Source of the DNA: Chryseobacterium sp. R2A-55
Lineage (GTDB): Bacteria; Bacteroidota; Bacteroidia; Flavobacteriales; Weeksellaceae
Direction: 5' to 3'
Assembly: GCF_021401085.1 (NCBI RefSeq)
Contig: NZ_JACBFP010000003.1
Span: forward strand, 62,001-126,000
DNA length: 64,000 bases
Shown: in pieces, positions 34,214-41,987 of the stretch
Numbering within the stretch: position 1 is the stretch's first letter
How the letters are laid out: every line of letters begins with the position of its first letter
Translations under genes and position numbers: made by a program
Notes under the pieces: generated by a model
Told to the model about the DNA's origin: nothing
Database searches by the model: none
What the model saw: the letters and a program-made list of their open reading frames with translations, nothing else

Positions 34214-34286
34214 TTGCGGGAACAGGACTCGAACCTGCGACCTCTGGGTTATGAGCCCGGCGAGCTACCTTCTGCTCCACCCCGCG
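34214..34286 (-). tRNA. phage initiator tRNA-fMet (CAT)
   Basis: The sequence begins CGCGGGGTGGAGCAG, with the unpaired first base (C1 opposite A72), three consecutive G-C pairs in the anticodon stem around CTCATAA, and the sequence of bacterial initiator tRNAs almost throughout. It is thus an initiator and not an elongator Met tRNA. The anticodon stem has one C-A mismatch. CCA is not encoded. Confidence 0.85.
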
Positions 34287-34296
34287 ATATATTGTA

Positions 34297-34389
34297 AAAG
34301 CACGCTTTTGAACGCAATTCTGGCAGATCCATACATTTAAAACACATTAAAATAATAAACACGAGGATGGTCTGCCGGCTACGTGCTTT
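34297..34389 (-). other. structured intergenic RNA/DNA, possible degenerate tRNA
   Basis: An outer inverted repeat AAAGCACG/CGTGCTTT (34297-34304, 34382-34389) and an inner one GGCAGA/TCTGCC (34322-34327, 34371-34376) enclose an AT-rich loop. The 93-nt span lies directly upstream of tRNA-fMet. The outer stem resembles an acceptor stem, but no valid anticodon arm or T loop is present. Confidence 0.35.
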
Positions 34390-34403
34390 AAATCAAAAAC
34401 GAA

Positions 34404-34417
34404 TGTAATACATTACA
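34404..34417. promoter_or_regulatory. palindrome TGTAATACATTACA upstream of the tRNA cluster
   Basis: It has GTAAT/ATTAC arms like those at 30024 and 36575 but with shorter spacing. A TAnnTTTG element (TACATTTG, minus strand, 34416-34423) overlaps it and could be the tRNA-cluster promoter. Confidence 0.4.
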
Positions 34418-34433
34418 AATGTAGTAAAAAAAA

Positions 34434-34889
34434 TCACTTGAACTTATACTCCTTCTTCAAATATTCTCTAAATTTTTCCTCCATCGAATCGGAAAGCACA
34501 TTTCCTCTAACATGGACGGGGTTCTCGGCGTCTCCAGAAATCTTCACGTGTCGTGCCGGATAGAGGTCTTCCAGCTTTGAAATCTCCTTTTTGTAGGCGA
34601 GCATCACGCGCAAACCTTGCGGAGTCCTTTTGAAATCCTCGCTCATTCCTCTGATATCCTGCTGGAGCTCCGCGATCCTCGCATCGCGGCGGTTAACAAG
34701 CTCTATGGTCTTGTCTTTTTTCCAACGGTTGTAAGCTTCCGCGATATAGCGTTCAGACTGCCTTCCGGATATGCCCCAGTTAAGAACCTGCTTCTTGATG
34801 AGGTAATCCTGAACTCCGTCGATTATCCAACCCTGGATGGTGAAGATCCTCTTTTCTTTCTCGACCGATGATGCTCTCTGTTTAGCCAT
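34434..34889 (-). CDS. terminase small subunit candidate
   Basis: A 151-residue protein with an N-terminal region suited to a helix-turn-helix (QDYLIKKQVLNWGISGRQSE, about 27-46), a central coiled coil (RRDARIAELQQDIRGMSEDF) and a C-terminal segment after YPARHVKISGD that reads like the oligomerisation/peripheral part of small terminases. It is upstream of the large terminase, separated by the tRNA cluster. It would recognise packaging DNA. The family match is by pattern, not by search. Confidence 0.7.
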   Translation of the reverse strand: MAKQRASSVEKEKRIFTIQGWIIDGVQDYLIKKQVLNWGISGRQSERYIAEAYNRWKKDKTIELVNRRDARIAELQQDIRGMSEDFKRTPQGLRVMLAYKKEISKLEDLYPARHVKISGDAENPVHVRGNVLSDSMEEKFREYLKKEYKFK

Positions 34890-35115
34890 CTGGATACATT
34901 CGTTTTATTACCTCAATATGCCTTTTGAGTTCATAAATACGGTCCCTGAGCTTTATTGCTTCACGTTCGCGCATGATGCGAATTTCTTCGGAACTTTCCT
35001 TAATGGGATCCTCGTAGGCACGAAGAGCGTCCTCGTTAATACTTTTCTCATTTTCGAGATACTCCACAATATTATCTCTCATTTGAATCAGGTTTTGATA
35101 GTTTGTCGCGCTCAT
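34882..35115 (-). CDS. small coiled-coil phage protein
   Basis: A 77-residue, highly charged helical protein (MRDNIVEYLENEKSINEDAL, EEIRIMREREAIKLRDRIYE). It overlaps the small-terminase candidate by 8 nt and the methyltransferase fusion by 44 nt. Function unknown. Confidence 0.6.
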   Translation of the reverse strand: MSATNYQNLIQMRDNIVEYLENEKSINEDALRAYEDPIKESSEEIRIMREREAIKLRDRIYELKRHIEVIKRMYPDG

Positions 35116-36553
35116 TGAGGAAGTCGTTTAAAGTTAAATCACCGTTCAAGTGTTCAAAATTAACATTTATTCCCCGTTTCTCGCAATAGTTGATATATCG
35201 GATGATGTCGCCCTGAACATAGACCGGCTCAACCTCTGTGAACCCTCCTTTCCTTCCCGTATGTTCTGACGCAATAAGAGTAGTCCCCGATCCTAGGAAC
35301 CAGTCGATGACGATGTCTCCCTGATTTGTAGTATCCAGAATCGAGTCGGCAATCATCACCACAGGTTTTGGTGTGGGATGGTTTTTCAGTTCAAATCGGT
35401 CCGGGTTTGATCTGGAGATTGAGCTCGGATATTTCCACACGTTTGATCTGATTCGGTCCTTAAGTTCCAGGTGGCTCAAATGTTTGGCTCCGTCTCCATT
35501 CTTGAAGATATAGCACCACTCGTTGTTGTCTTTGTAGAATTCTCCGCCCTCATCGATGAGGTCTTTATTCCAAAGAGCTTTCGATTTTTCGTCCGAGAAG
35601 ATAAAGCAAAGTTCCTGCTGCGCCCGGTAGAACGAACCGTTGGCGATGAGGTCCTTTGCCCAGACGCAAACTTGTTTTGGTTGTGGATTTCCATAGATTC
35701 TCCGAGCCGCTTCGGTCATATGCCACGAATGGCGGAAGTCCATGAAGATGTAGTGGATTGCTCCAGGAACGGTATTGTCTACCGAAACCTGCATGATGCT
35801 GGCCAGAAATTCCATGAACTCCTGATCTGACATCTCTCCGGCTCCTTCCGCAAAATCTTTGTGGCGCTTGGTGGAATTGTTGGAAAAGAAATTTGCCGGA
35901 AGATTGTAAGGCGGGTCGCAATTCACGATCCTGGCTTTTTCACCCTGCATCAGCTCCGCAACTCTTTCTGAATCCTTGAACGATCCGCAAAGGATTCGGT
36001 GGTTATTCAGCTGGAAGATATCGCCTTCAGAAACTATTACATCCTTATCCAAAACATAAACCTCATCTTCCTCCGCAGACTCGACATCGAAAAGGTTGAA
36101 CTTCTGCTCAAATCTTTCCATCGAGAAATCCGGAATCGAAATCTGGTCCCGTAAGGTTGGGACGTCAAGATTAAACTTCTGGACGAAGTCGAATAATCCC
36201 TGCTGTGTGATTTTCGCGTAAGCTGAAGAATAGACCAGAACCAGTTCCGCCGCTTCTTCCTTGCTTTCGCAGTCGATGAAAGTTGCAGGAAGCGTATCGG
36301 GGATTTCCACTCCCAAAGTTTCCAAGTGTGCCAAATCGAGATAGCGGTGCTTTCCGTCCAGACAGTAGATCGTCCCTTTGTTTTCCCAGACTTTGAATGG
36401 ATCTGCAAATTGGTATTTAATCAGCGAGTTGATGAGCTTCTCATTTCCTCCGTCAATCCATTCCTTGAAATTATCGTCTTGGATGAAGTCGAGTTCCCTC
36501 CATCTGATTTGGTCGAGCTTTAGAATCCTGCTTTTTATTTCCTGTACTTGCAT
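35072..36553 (-). CDS. ParB-domain/DNA methyltransferase fusion protein
   Basis: The 493-residue protein combines a ParB/sulfiredoxin-type N-terminal domain (about 1-125, motif LDGKHRY at 65-71) with a beta-class DNA methyltransferase (NCDPPYNLPAN near 213-223; FLGSGTT near 425). Such fusions are common in phages; the ParB-like domain may give DNA binding or NTPase activity, while the C-terminal domain methylates adenine or cytosine. It is the second methyltransferase here. A TAnnTTTG element (36558-36565) ends 4 nt before the ATG, and an operator-like palindrome lies just upstream, so this gene heads its own transcription unit. Confidence 0.88.
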   Translation of the reverse strand: MQVQEIKSRILKLDQIRWRELDFIQDDNFKEWIDGGNEKLINSLIKYQFADPFKVWENKGTIYCLDGKHRYLDLAHLETLGVEIPDTLPATFIDCESKEEAAELVLVYSSAYAKITQQGLFDFVQKFNLDVPTLRDQISIPDFSMERFEQKFNLFDVESAEEDEVYVLDKDVIVSEGDIFQLNNHRILCGSFKDSERVAELMQGEKARIVNCDPPYNLPANFFSNNSTKRHKDFAEGAGEMSDQEFMEFLASIMQVSVDNTVPGAIHYIFMDFRHSWHMTEAARRIYGNPQPKQVCVWAKDLIANGSFYRAQQELCFIFSDEKSKALWNKDLIDEGGEFYKDNNEWCYIFKNGDGAKHLSHLELKDRIRSNVWKYPSSISRSNPDRFELKNHPTPKPVVMIADSILDTTNQGDIVIDWFLGSGTTLIASEHTGRKGGFTEVEPVYVQGDIIRYINYCEKRGINVNFEHLNGDLTLNDFLNERDKLSKPDSNER

Positions 36554-36557
36554 AAGG

Positions 36558-36591
36558 CAAAGTTATGAATTTTTGTAATGTAAAACATTAC
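36558..36591 (-). promoter_or_regulatory. promoter with overlapping operator palindrome
   Basis: The -7 element TAACTTTG (36558-36565) is preceded by the perfect palindrome GTAATGT-AAA-ACATTAC (36575-36591), which takes the place of the -33 region; no TTTG is present there. This arrangement fits a promoter controlled by a phage DNA-binding protein. Confidence 0.6.
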
Positions 36592-36635
36592 CACTTTTTG
36601 CCACAAAAAAACACCTTGTAACAATCTTTGCATTC

Positions 36636-37076
36636 TCATAATTCCTCGAATATCAGTTCAACTCTTGGCACAGTTCCATAGATCTTGCGGCTTGCTACCT
36701 CGCAGATCTGCGAGTCGTTATTGAAGACGATTCCCTCAAGCGAATCGGCTACACCCTTGAAAAGGTTGTCCTGCAGGTCCGGTTTTGTGTCTTTGTAGAT
36801 GATGCCTCCGGAAGCGAGGATGTTCAGCTTTGCTTTTGTGAAGCCTTTCAAAGGCGGGAAGACAAAAAGCGCCTTCACCTTTATCGGCCCGGTAAATGGC
36901 TTGAAGCCTTCAGGAAGCTGCGACTTGGCATCGAAAGCGAAATTCCGCTCGTTATCTACCACCTCCTTTTTCTGGAATTTGTGGAGGAAATGGTTTCCAC
37001 TCTTTCCTTTTCGAATTGCGAACCTGGCTGATTGTTTCGGTTGGGGCCTGCCCAGTATTTTTAGTGATATTTTCAT
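36636..37076 (-). CDS. rusA: RusA-family Holliday junction resolvase
   Basis: A 146-residue protein with the RusA acidic active-site pattern KPDLQDNLFKGVADSLEGIV followed by NNDSQI, giving the three to four aspartates that bind magnesium. It cuts four-way DNA junctions made during phage recombination and replication so that DNA can be packaged. It overlaps the upstream HTH gene by 4 nt and fits with RecT and the exonuclease further upstream. Confidence 0.9.
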   Translation of the reverse strand: MKISLKILGRPQPKQSARFAIRKGKSGNHFLHKFQKKEVVDNERNFAFDAKSQLPEGFKPFTGPIKVKALFVFPPLKGFTKAKLNILASGGIIYKDTKPDLQDNLFKGVADSLEGIVFNNDSQICEVASRKIYGTVPRVELIFEEL

Positions 37077-37369
37077 TTTTCTAGATCTTTGTTTCTTAGA
37101 TGATAATGGACTGCCTGTCTGCTCACATTCAATTCTTTGGCGATCTCCATGGATGACATTCCAGAATTGTGAAGTTTCAGCACATCGTCACGGTCTATCC
37201 CCTTCGGTGTACGCTGGCTGTTTTTTTGCTCCCGCTTTTCCAGGTGCTCCCCGGAGATTCCTCGTGGAATAAATACCACTTTCCTGTCGATTGACTTTGC
37301 AACAGCCAATGCGTTCATCGCTTTTTCTCTTTCCCTCGTTGAATTGAGGTGAATATTATCGTTAGTCAT
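37073..37369 (-). CDS. helix-turn-helix DNA-binding protein
   Basis: The 98-residue protein ends with a clear helix-turn-helix of the resolvase/IS-type (MSSMEIAKELNVSRQAVHYH, about 71-90). The N-terminal part is basic. It is followed by rusA with an ATGA overlap. It could be the factor binding the GTAATGT palindromes that lie downstream of it, but this is a guess. Confidence 0.75.
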   Translation of the reverse strand: MTNDNIHLNSTREREKAMNALAVAKSIDRKVVFIPRGISGEHLEKREQKNSQRTPKGIDRDDVLKLHNSGMSSMEIAKELNVSRQAVHYHLRNKDLEK

Positions 37370-37410
37370 TTATTTAATTTTCTATTATACGCCACAATTC
37401 GACTTAACCA

Positions 37411-38301
37411 CTACTTTCTCAACGATTTACCTTTGAGCTCGATGATGTTGAACATCTCGAACATCCTGTCGTAAACCCTTTGTCCATACTTGGTTCCGAT
37501 AGCATCCAGTGTGTCATCAACAGATGAACCCGAGTAGTTCATGCTGATGATGGTTTTAGCTCCTGTGACGTACCTCATCTCGAAAATATCCTTGAAAACC
37601 TCAATTTTACCGTAATTTGATGCAGTATTTTCCGTCATTACGTCATCAAAATACTTCATTCCTGTGCTCATCCTCTTCCAGAAAATTTCCTTCTCCTCCG
37701 GATTCGAAATTGACTCGAAAGCTTTCACAACCTCGTTCGTTGTATGGTAGCCGAATCCAAGTTTGTACCTTTTGAGAAATTGGTTCGTTACATCGACATC
37801 GTAAACTCCCAACGGTTTACTGTTCGCTAACCGGATCATCTGGTGGAAAGTTTTGATGATAGATGTTTTCCCAGTCCCGTAATCTCCAATGATCATCAGA
37901 CCTTTATCAATGTTTGGCTTTGATTTTTGATTTAATATTGGATATTTGAAAAATCCTTTTTTCTTTAGAAGATAGGCTGCGATTGTTCTTGCCAACATTC
38001 TTCCTTCACTATTGTTTGCGGATTCATCGAAATCCTTTCCGTTGAAAAAATTGAACGCTTCCAGAAATCTGCCATAGAAACTTTCGAAGTCGATGGGTCG
38101 AAGTTCCGGCAGAACCACGGGCTCTTTCTGCGGAATTGACTTCTGGTATTTAGCCAGATTTTCTTGGTACCTTTTTTCCTGTTCTTGGTACCTTTTGGCT
38201 ATTGGGTGTTCTGGATTTGCCTTGCAAAGTAGTTCGACGATGTGCGATTTTATCGGCGGGGTTAAATTATCGTCGCTGTGCTTTTTTCCAATTGATTCCA
38301 T
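37411..38301 (-). CDS. DnaC-type helicase loader/AAA+ ATPase
   Basis: A 296-residue protein with Walker A GDYGTGKT (139-146) and Walker B MKYFDDVMTE, plus the sensor-type ISMNYSG stretch. The N-terminal 120 residues are helical. The family loads the replicative helicase. It overlaps the replication initiator gene by 35 nt, as in many phage replication modules. The replicative helicase itself is not in the prophage, so the host DnaB is probably recruited. Confidence 0.85.
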   Translation of the reverse strand: MESIGKKHSDDNLTPPIKSHIVELLCKANPEHPIAKRYQEQEKRYQENLAKYQKSIPQKEPVVLPELRPIDFESFYGRFLEAFNFFNGKDFDESANNSEGRMLARTIAAYLLKKKGFFKYPILNQKSKPNIDKGLMIIGDYGTGKTSIIKTFHQMIRLANSKPLGVYDVDVTNQFLKRYKLGFGYHTTNEVVKAFESISNPEEKEIFWKRMSTGMKYFDDVMTENTASNYGKIEVFKDIFEMRYVTGAKTIISMNYSGSSVDDTLDAIGTKYGQRVYDRMFEMFNIIELKGKSLRK

Positions 38302-39013
38302 TTTGCGTTTGGTTTTGGGTTTGTGATTTTACTGTTTTTGGTGCCGCGTTCGAACGGAGCCAGAATTCGAAATTTTTCGTGAGATCTGTTTCATTTCTCC
38401 AGGTGTTCTCGTTGTGCCGAAATTTGAACTCCACGAAATCTTTAATGCATTCATGAATTCGTTCTTTTGGTACTTTGAACATCATGGACCATTGGTCGAT
38501 AGAAATCTGTTTTGAAATTAAAATTTTCTGAGTTGTAGATGATGAAAAATTTCCGCTTTCTTTTTCTACTTCTCTTCTATTCTCTTTAACTTCTCTTTCT
38601 CTTTCATCTTCTCTTTCTAAAGGTGGGTTTTTTTGGGTTTCGTTTTTTGGTTTTTTGGGTTTTTCACCATCAGAAATTTCCGTAGAATTTGATTCTTTTT
38701 TTGGTCTTCCACCCTTTAATCCGTTTTCCCGGTTTGCCAAAGTTTTCCGTAATCTTTTGTTCACGCTTTTGTGGGTAATATGGTCACCTTCTTTGACCAT
38801 TAAATCGGTAATTTTTTCCCATACCTCATCCTTGATTGTGGTACCAAGACGACGCTCCACGATCAACTTATTGGAAGATATCCACCCATCGTTGGAATAC
38901 ATCATGAAGAGGCATTCCAGATAGATATATCTCTCAAACGGTTGCAACAGAAAGAACGAATCGCTCGTCCACCAATCTTTGGGATAAAAAGTAAAGCCTA
39001 GTTGATTTGACAT
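38267..39013 (-). CDS. replication initiator (DnaD/replisome-organiser type)
   Basis: A 248-residue protein with an N-terminal winged-helix-like part (FYPKDWWTSDSFFLLQPFER), a polar and charged linker (about 105-160) and a C-terminal domain with IDQWSMMFKVPKERIHECIK resembling DUF7833/DnaD-like modules. It should bind the phage origin and recruit the loader encoded immediately downstream with an overlap. The origin was not identified; the linker-coding DNA is a natural place to look. Confidence 0.75.
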   Translation of the reverse strand: MSNQLGFTFYPKDWWTSDSFFLLQPFERYIYLECLFMMYSNDGWISSNKLIVERRLGTTIKDEVWEKITDLMVKEGDHITHKSVNKRLRKTLANRENGLKGGRPKKESNSTEISDGEKPKKPKNETQKNPPLEREDEREREVKENRREVEKESGNFSSSTTQKILISKQISIDQWSMMFKVPKERIHECIKDFVEFKFRHNENTWRNETDLTKNFEFWLRSNAAPKTVKSQTQNQTQNGINWKKAQRR

Positions 39014-39028
39014 AAGTGTTTTTTAATT

Positions 39029-39367
39029 TTAAACTCCGGTTTCGAAAGAATAACCGTCCTCTTCCAGTGGATTGATACTGCCATCACGGACTGCGTCCTG
39101 ATAATCCGCTTCCAATATCGGTTCAAAGTGCGCCCAGCATTCCAGGCAGTAGTTTTCTATACCATCGGTGGTCATTTCTTCACGGTCGAATCTGTGGCCG
39201 CATCCGATGCATTCGTCCATGTCCTCTATTTTTTCGATGAGATCGGTGGCTTCCGCCTTTAGATCCATTTGCTCGCGGTCCTGCACCTCGAAGACTTCTA
39301 CGTATCGCTTAAGCATTTCCAAAAGTTCGCTTTCAAGGGTCGGTTTTGTTGTGGTATTGTTTTCCAT
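39029..39367 (-). CDS. small zinc-finger protein
   Basis: A 112-residue acidic protein with CIGC (about 53-56) and CLEC (about 74-77) separated by about 20 residues, a treble-clef or DksA-like zinc site. It lies between the replication initiator and the truncated ASCH gene. Role unknown; transcription control is a possibility. Confidence 0.65.
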   Translation of the reverse strand: MENNTTTKPTLESELLEMLKRYVEVFEVQDREQMDLKAEATDLIEKIEDMDECIGCGHRFDREEMTTDGIENYCLECWAHFEPILEADYQDAVRDGSINPLEEDGYSFETGV

Positions 39368-39371
39368 TTAT

Positions 39372-39527
39372 CTATGTTTTAGAAGTTTTTGAGTTTGTAC
39401 GTCCGGCTCCCAGAAAGATAGTTTTCCAAGTCCGGTTTTCGATGTCTTTGATGCCTAATTTCGGGTTATCTTTCCGGGGCGTGCAGATCAGCGACGCAAA
39501 AGGCTGTTTTATGGATAGTGCTTTCAT
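39372..39527 (-). CDS. truncated ASCH-domain protein
   Basis: The 51-residue frame reads MKALSIKQPFASLICTPRKD and then LGIKDIENRTWKTIFLGAGR before stopping, which is the first half of an ASCH/PUA-like domain (consensus MKxLSIxQPWAxLI...DIENRTW). The second half is missing, so it is either decayed or a shortened derivative. The ATG overlaps the upstream stop (ATGA). ASCH domains bind RNA or modified nucleosides. Confidence 0.6.
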   Translation of the reverse strand: MKALSIKQPFASLICTPRKDNPKLGIKDIENRTWKTIFLGAGRTNSKTSKT

Positions 39528-39694
39528 CTTTTAGCTTTATATGGGTGTTTAGCGGATTTAAAATATTTATGTGTTTTCTTATTTCGAGAAGTGGGGCTCC
39601 AGTGAATAATGTTATAATCTTCTGTTGGCCCAAAAATCACTTCCCTTTTTTTTGAATTTCTATTTGTTGCTACAATTACATATTTTTCCGACAT
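39524..39694 (-). CDS. small basic phage protein
   Basis: A 56-residue protein (MSEKYVIVATNRNSKKREVI, then a basic tail KSAKHPYKAKR). I use the ATG at 39694; the longer frame from 39715 adds only seven residues within the helicase gene. It overlaps the truncated ASCH gene by 4 nt. Function unknown. Confidence 0.55.
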   Translation of the reverse strand: MSEKYVIVATNRNSKKREVIFGPTEDYNIIHWSPTSRNKKTHKYFKSAKHPYKAKR

Positions 39695-39698
39695 GATT

Positions 39699-41525
39699 CT
39701 ACTTTTTAAAAACATTAATAATACTGTCCACCACGTTCACCGGAACGATATCGTCGGCACCGGTAACCGCGTCGGCAATCTGCTTTTTCTCCATGATGAG
39801 GTCATACAGCCACTGGTCCAGGGTATTCTCCCCCAAAAGGGCGGTCGAGCGAACCGAGTTCGGCTGACCGATCCTGTGGCATCTGTCCTCGCACTGCTCC
39901 AGATCTGCGGCATGCCACGGAAGCTCGGCGAAAAGCACCTCAGAACTTGCGGTAAGCGTCAAACCGACTCCGGCGGCTTTGTGGGAACCGATGATGACGT
40001 TCGTCTTCGGATTCTTCTGGAAAGAGTCCACACTTGCCTGCTTCTGCTGTTCGTTCTCTGAACCGGTCACCCGGACCGATTGCGGATAAGCGTCGTTGAT
40101 GGCATCTACCACGGCTTTGTGCTTGCAGAAAACCACGATCTTTTCACCCGATTCGGTAACCTCGTCAACGAACTCCTTCACGGCATCGATCTTGCCTTTC
40201 GCCGAAAGCTGGAGCAACATCGTGAGCTTCACGATCATTTCGGAACGAAGTTTTTTCTGGATTTCCTTGTCCGTAAAATCGTTGTTCTGCAGGAAATACC
40301 TGAAGTCTTTTTCCGCCAGATCGTACTCCTCTCGGTTGGTGATCGGTACGGTGATGGTCTGCCTAACTTTTGCCGGAAGGTCCTTCAGAACCTCGTGCTT
40401 TTCTCTGCGGAAAAAGCAGTTTTTATTCAGGAGGAAATTCAGCTCCTTAAGATTGGAAGCTCCGGAACCACCCTCGCAATACCTGGCCTTAAAACCGTCG
40501 ATCCCTCCAAACCGTTTCAGTCTGCAGATGATTGCCAATTGTGCGAGCAGGTCGATCGGTTTGTTCACAACCGGAGTACCGGTAAGGCCAATGATGTAGT
40601 TTTTTCCCCGTGTAACTCGGAGGGCGATTTTAGACCGTTGAGAGGCCGTGTTTTTCAGTTTGTGGATCTCGTCTATGATCACGGATTTGAATTTTTCGAT
40701 TCTGGGATCCATCTCGATATCTCCGGAGTTTTTCATCTCTCCCTTTTTCGGATATTTCTTCACGAAATATTTCCGTAGGGATTCGTAATTCACAATAAAA
40801 ACATCCGCCTTACCGATGTCGTTGTAAACGTGCCACGAGGTCTTGATCTTATCGTTCAGGATTATGGCTTTTCGGCCGGTCCACTGCTCGAACTCTCTCA
40901 TCCAGTTGATCTTTAAGGCAGATGGGCAAATCACAAGTGCCGGGAAAACCTCCTCGCCGTTTTGTGCAGCACCTTCCAATGTGGCGATAGACTGCAAAGT
41001 TTTTCCAAGGCCAGGCATATCGCCGTTGATAAACTTTTTCAGTTGCAGACCACGTGCTACGCCATTTTTCTGGTACTCGCGCATTTCTCCAATTTTGAGC
41101 GGGATGTTGGTCTCCAGTTCCGGCATCGGCTGGATCGTGTCCACCTGCTCCGGAAGTTGGTCGCCGATCTTGATATGCGAAGCTCTGCAGGATTTCCCCA
41201 CCGAGTAAACCTCCTTCATGAAGTTGATAGGAATAGTCCAGGCTTTCTTCTCCCAGTTGAACCGGGCCGCAGAAACGTATTTCCGCCACACCACCTTCTG
41301 GTTGTCCCGGTGGAACTCGAACGGCTGGTTGATCAAATTGATCTGCTCACGCTCCAGCATTACCGAACCCACCACATTCGGCTGCTGGATATATCCTCCG
41401 GAAAATATGGAGGTATGCCACTCCACGATGTTGCAGATTCCTTTTACCCGGTCAGTCTGGTAATCCTTGAACCGTCCGAAATCTGTCCGGATGTGGAACT
41501 CGTTTTTAAATTCTACTACCTGCAT
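39699..41525 (-). CDS. SNF2-family DNA helicase/translocase
   Basis: The 608-residue protein has a SMARCAL1-like layout: an N-terminal part of about 145 residues, then SNF2 motifs I (GDMPGLGKTLQS), II (IIDEIHKLKN), III (GLTGTPVVNKP) and in the second RecA lobe V-VI (GVGLTLTASS, QCEDRCHRIGQ). Such enzymes move on duplex DNA and remodel forks or displace proteins. Phage copies are thought to help replication restart or recombination. It begins a gene series ending with RusA. Confidence 0.9.
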   Translation of the reverse strand: MQVVEFKNEFHIRTDFGRFKDYQTDRVKGICNIVEWHTSIFSGGYIQQPNVVGSVMLEREQINLINQPFEFHRDNQKVVWRKYVSAARFNWEKKAWTIPINFMKEVYSVGKSCRASHIKIGDQLPEQVDTIQPMPELETNIPLKIGEMREYQKNGVARGLQLKKFINGDMPGLGKTLQSIATLEGAAQNGEEVFPALVICPSALKINWMREFEQWTGRKAIILNDKIKTSWHVYNDIGKADVFIVNYESLRKYFVKKYPKKGEMKNSGDIEMDPRIEKFKSVIIDEIHKLKNTASQRSKIALRVTRGKNYIIGLTGTPVVNKPIDLLAQLAIICRLKRFGGIDGFKARYCEGGSGASNLKELNFLLNKNCFFRREKHEVLKDLPAKVRQTITVPITNREEYDLAEKDFRYFLQNNDFTDKEIQKKLRSEMIVKLTMLLQLSAKGKIDAVKEFVDEVTESGEKIVVFCKHKAVVDAINDAYPQSVRVTGSENEQQKQASVDSFQKNPKTNVIIGSHKAAGVGLTLTASSEVLFAELPWHAADLEQCEDRCHRIGQPNSVRSTALLGENTLDQWLYDLIMEKKQIADAVTGADDIVPVNVVDSIINVFKK

Positions 41526-41526
41526 T

Positions 41527-41733
41527 TCAATCTAAATTTTTACAGAATTTATTTTGCAATTCTCGATATTGCTCACTAAGTTGTGCGCGTTGTTTCTTTT
41601 TTTCTAATTCAGTCACCTTACCGTAACCCTGAATTGGTCTTTCAGAAATTTTCTTCCATTTTTTTTCCTGGTATTCCAGTGATTCCAAAATCATCGAAAT
41701 CTCTTCTTTTGTAAATACTTCATAAAGTGTCAT
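41527..41733 (-). CDS. small coiled-coil protein
   Basis: A 68-residue helical, charged protein (LEYQEKKWKKISERPIQGYG, ELEKKKQRAQLSEQYRELQN). Starts inside the end of the 85-residue gene (4-nt overlap) and ends next to the helicase gene. Function unknown. Confidence 0.6.
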   Translation of the reverse strand: MTLYEVFTKEEISMILESLEYQEKKWKKISERPIQGYGKVTELEKKKQRAQLSEQYRELQNKFCKNLD

Positions 41734-41987
41734 TTCACCATTGTGTTTTTAGGATTCTCATATTCTCTGGAAAGTCGATCTGCGGTGATCGCTCTCGCGT
41801 TGTGGTCTGGAACCATCGTCTTATAAATGTTGAGAAAGTCGTTGATAGTTTCATTTTGGATCTGTTTTTTAAATTCTTCAATTAATTCTAAAGCAATCGA
41901 AAGCGATCGTTTTTTGTCCCAGAAATTTTCAAACATACTATCAGAAATTTCCCTTCGCAGTAGTATCAATAATTGCTGTGATGTCAT
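41730..41987 (-). CDS. phage protein, unknown
   Basis: An 85-residue helical protein starting MTSQQLLILLRREISDSMFE. It overlaps the PcfJ-like gene by 4 nt and the coiled-coil gene by 4 nt. No recognised family. Confidence 0.6.
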   Translation of the reverse strand: MTSQQLLILLRREISDSMFENFWDKKRSLSIALELIEEFKKQIQNETINDFLNIYKTMVPDHNARAITADRLSREYENPKNTMVK

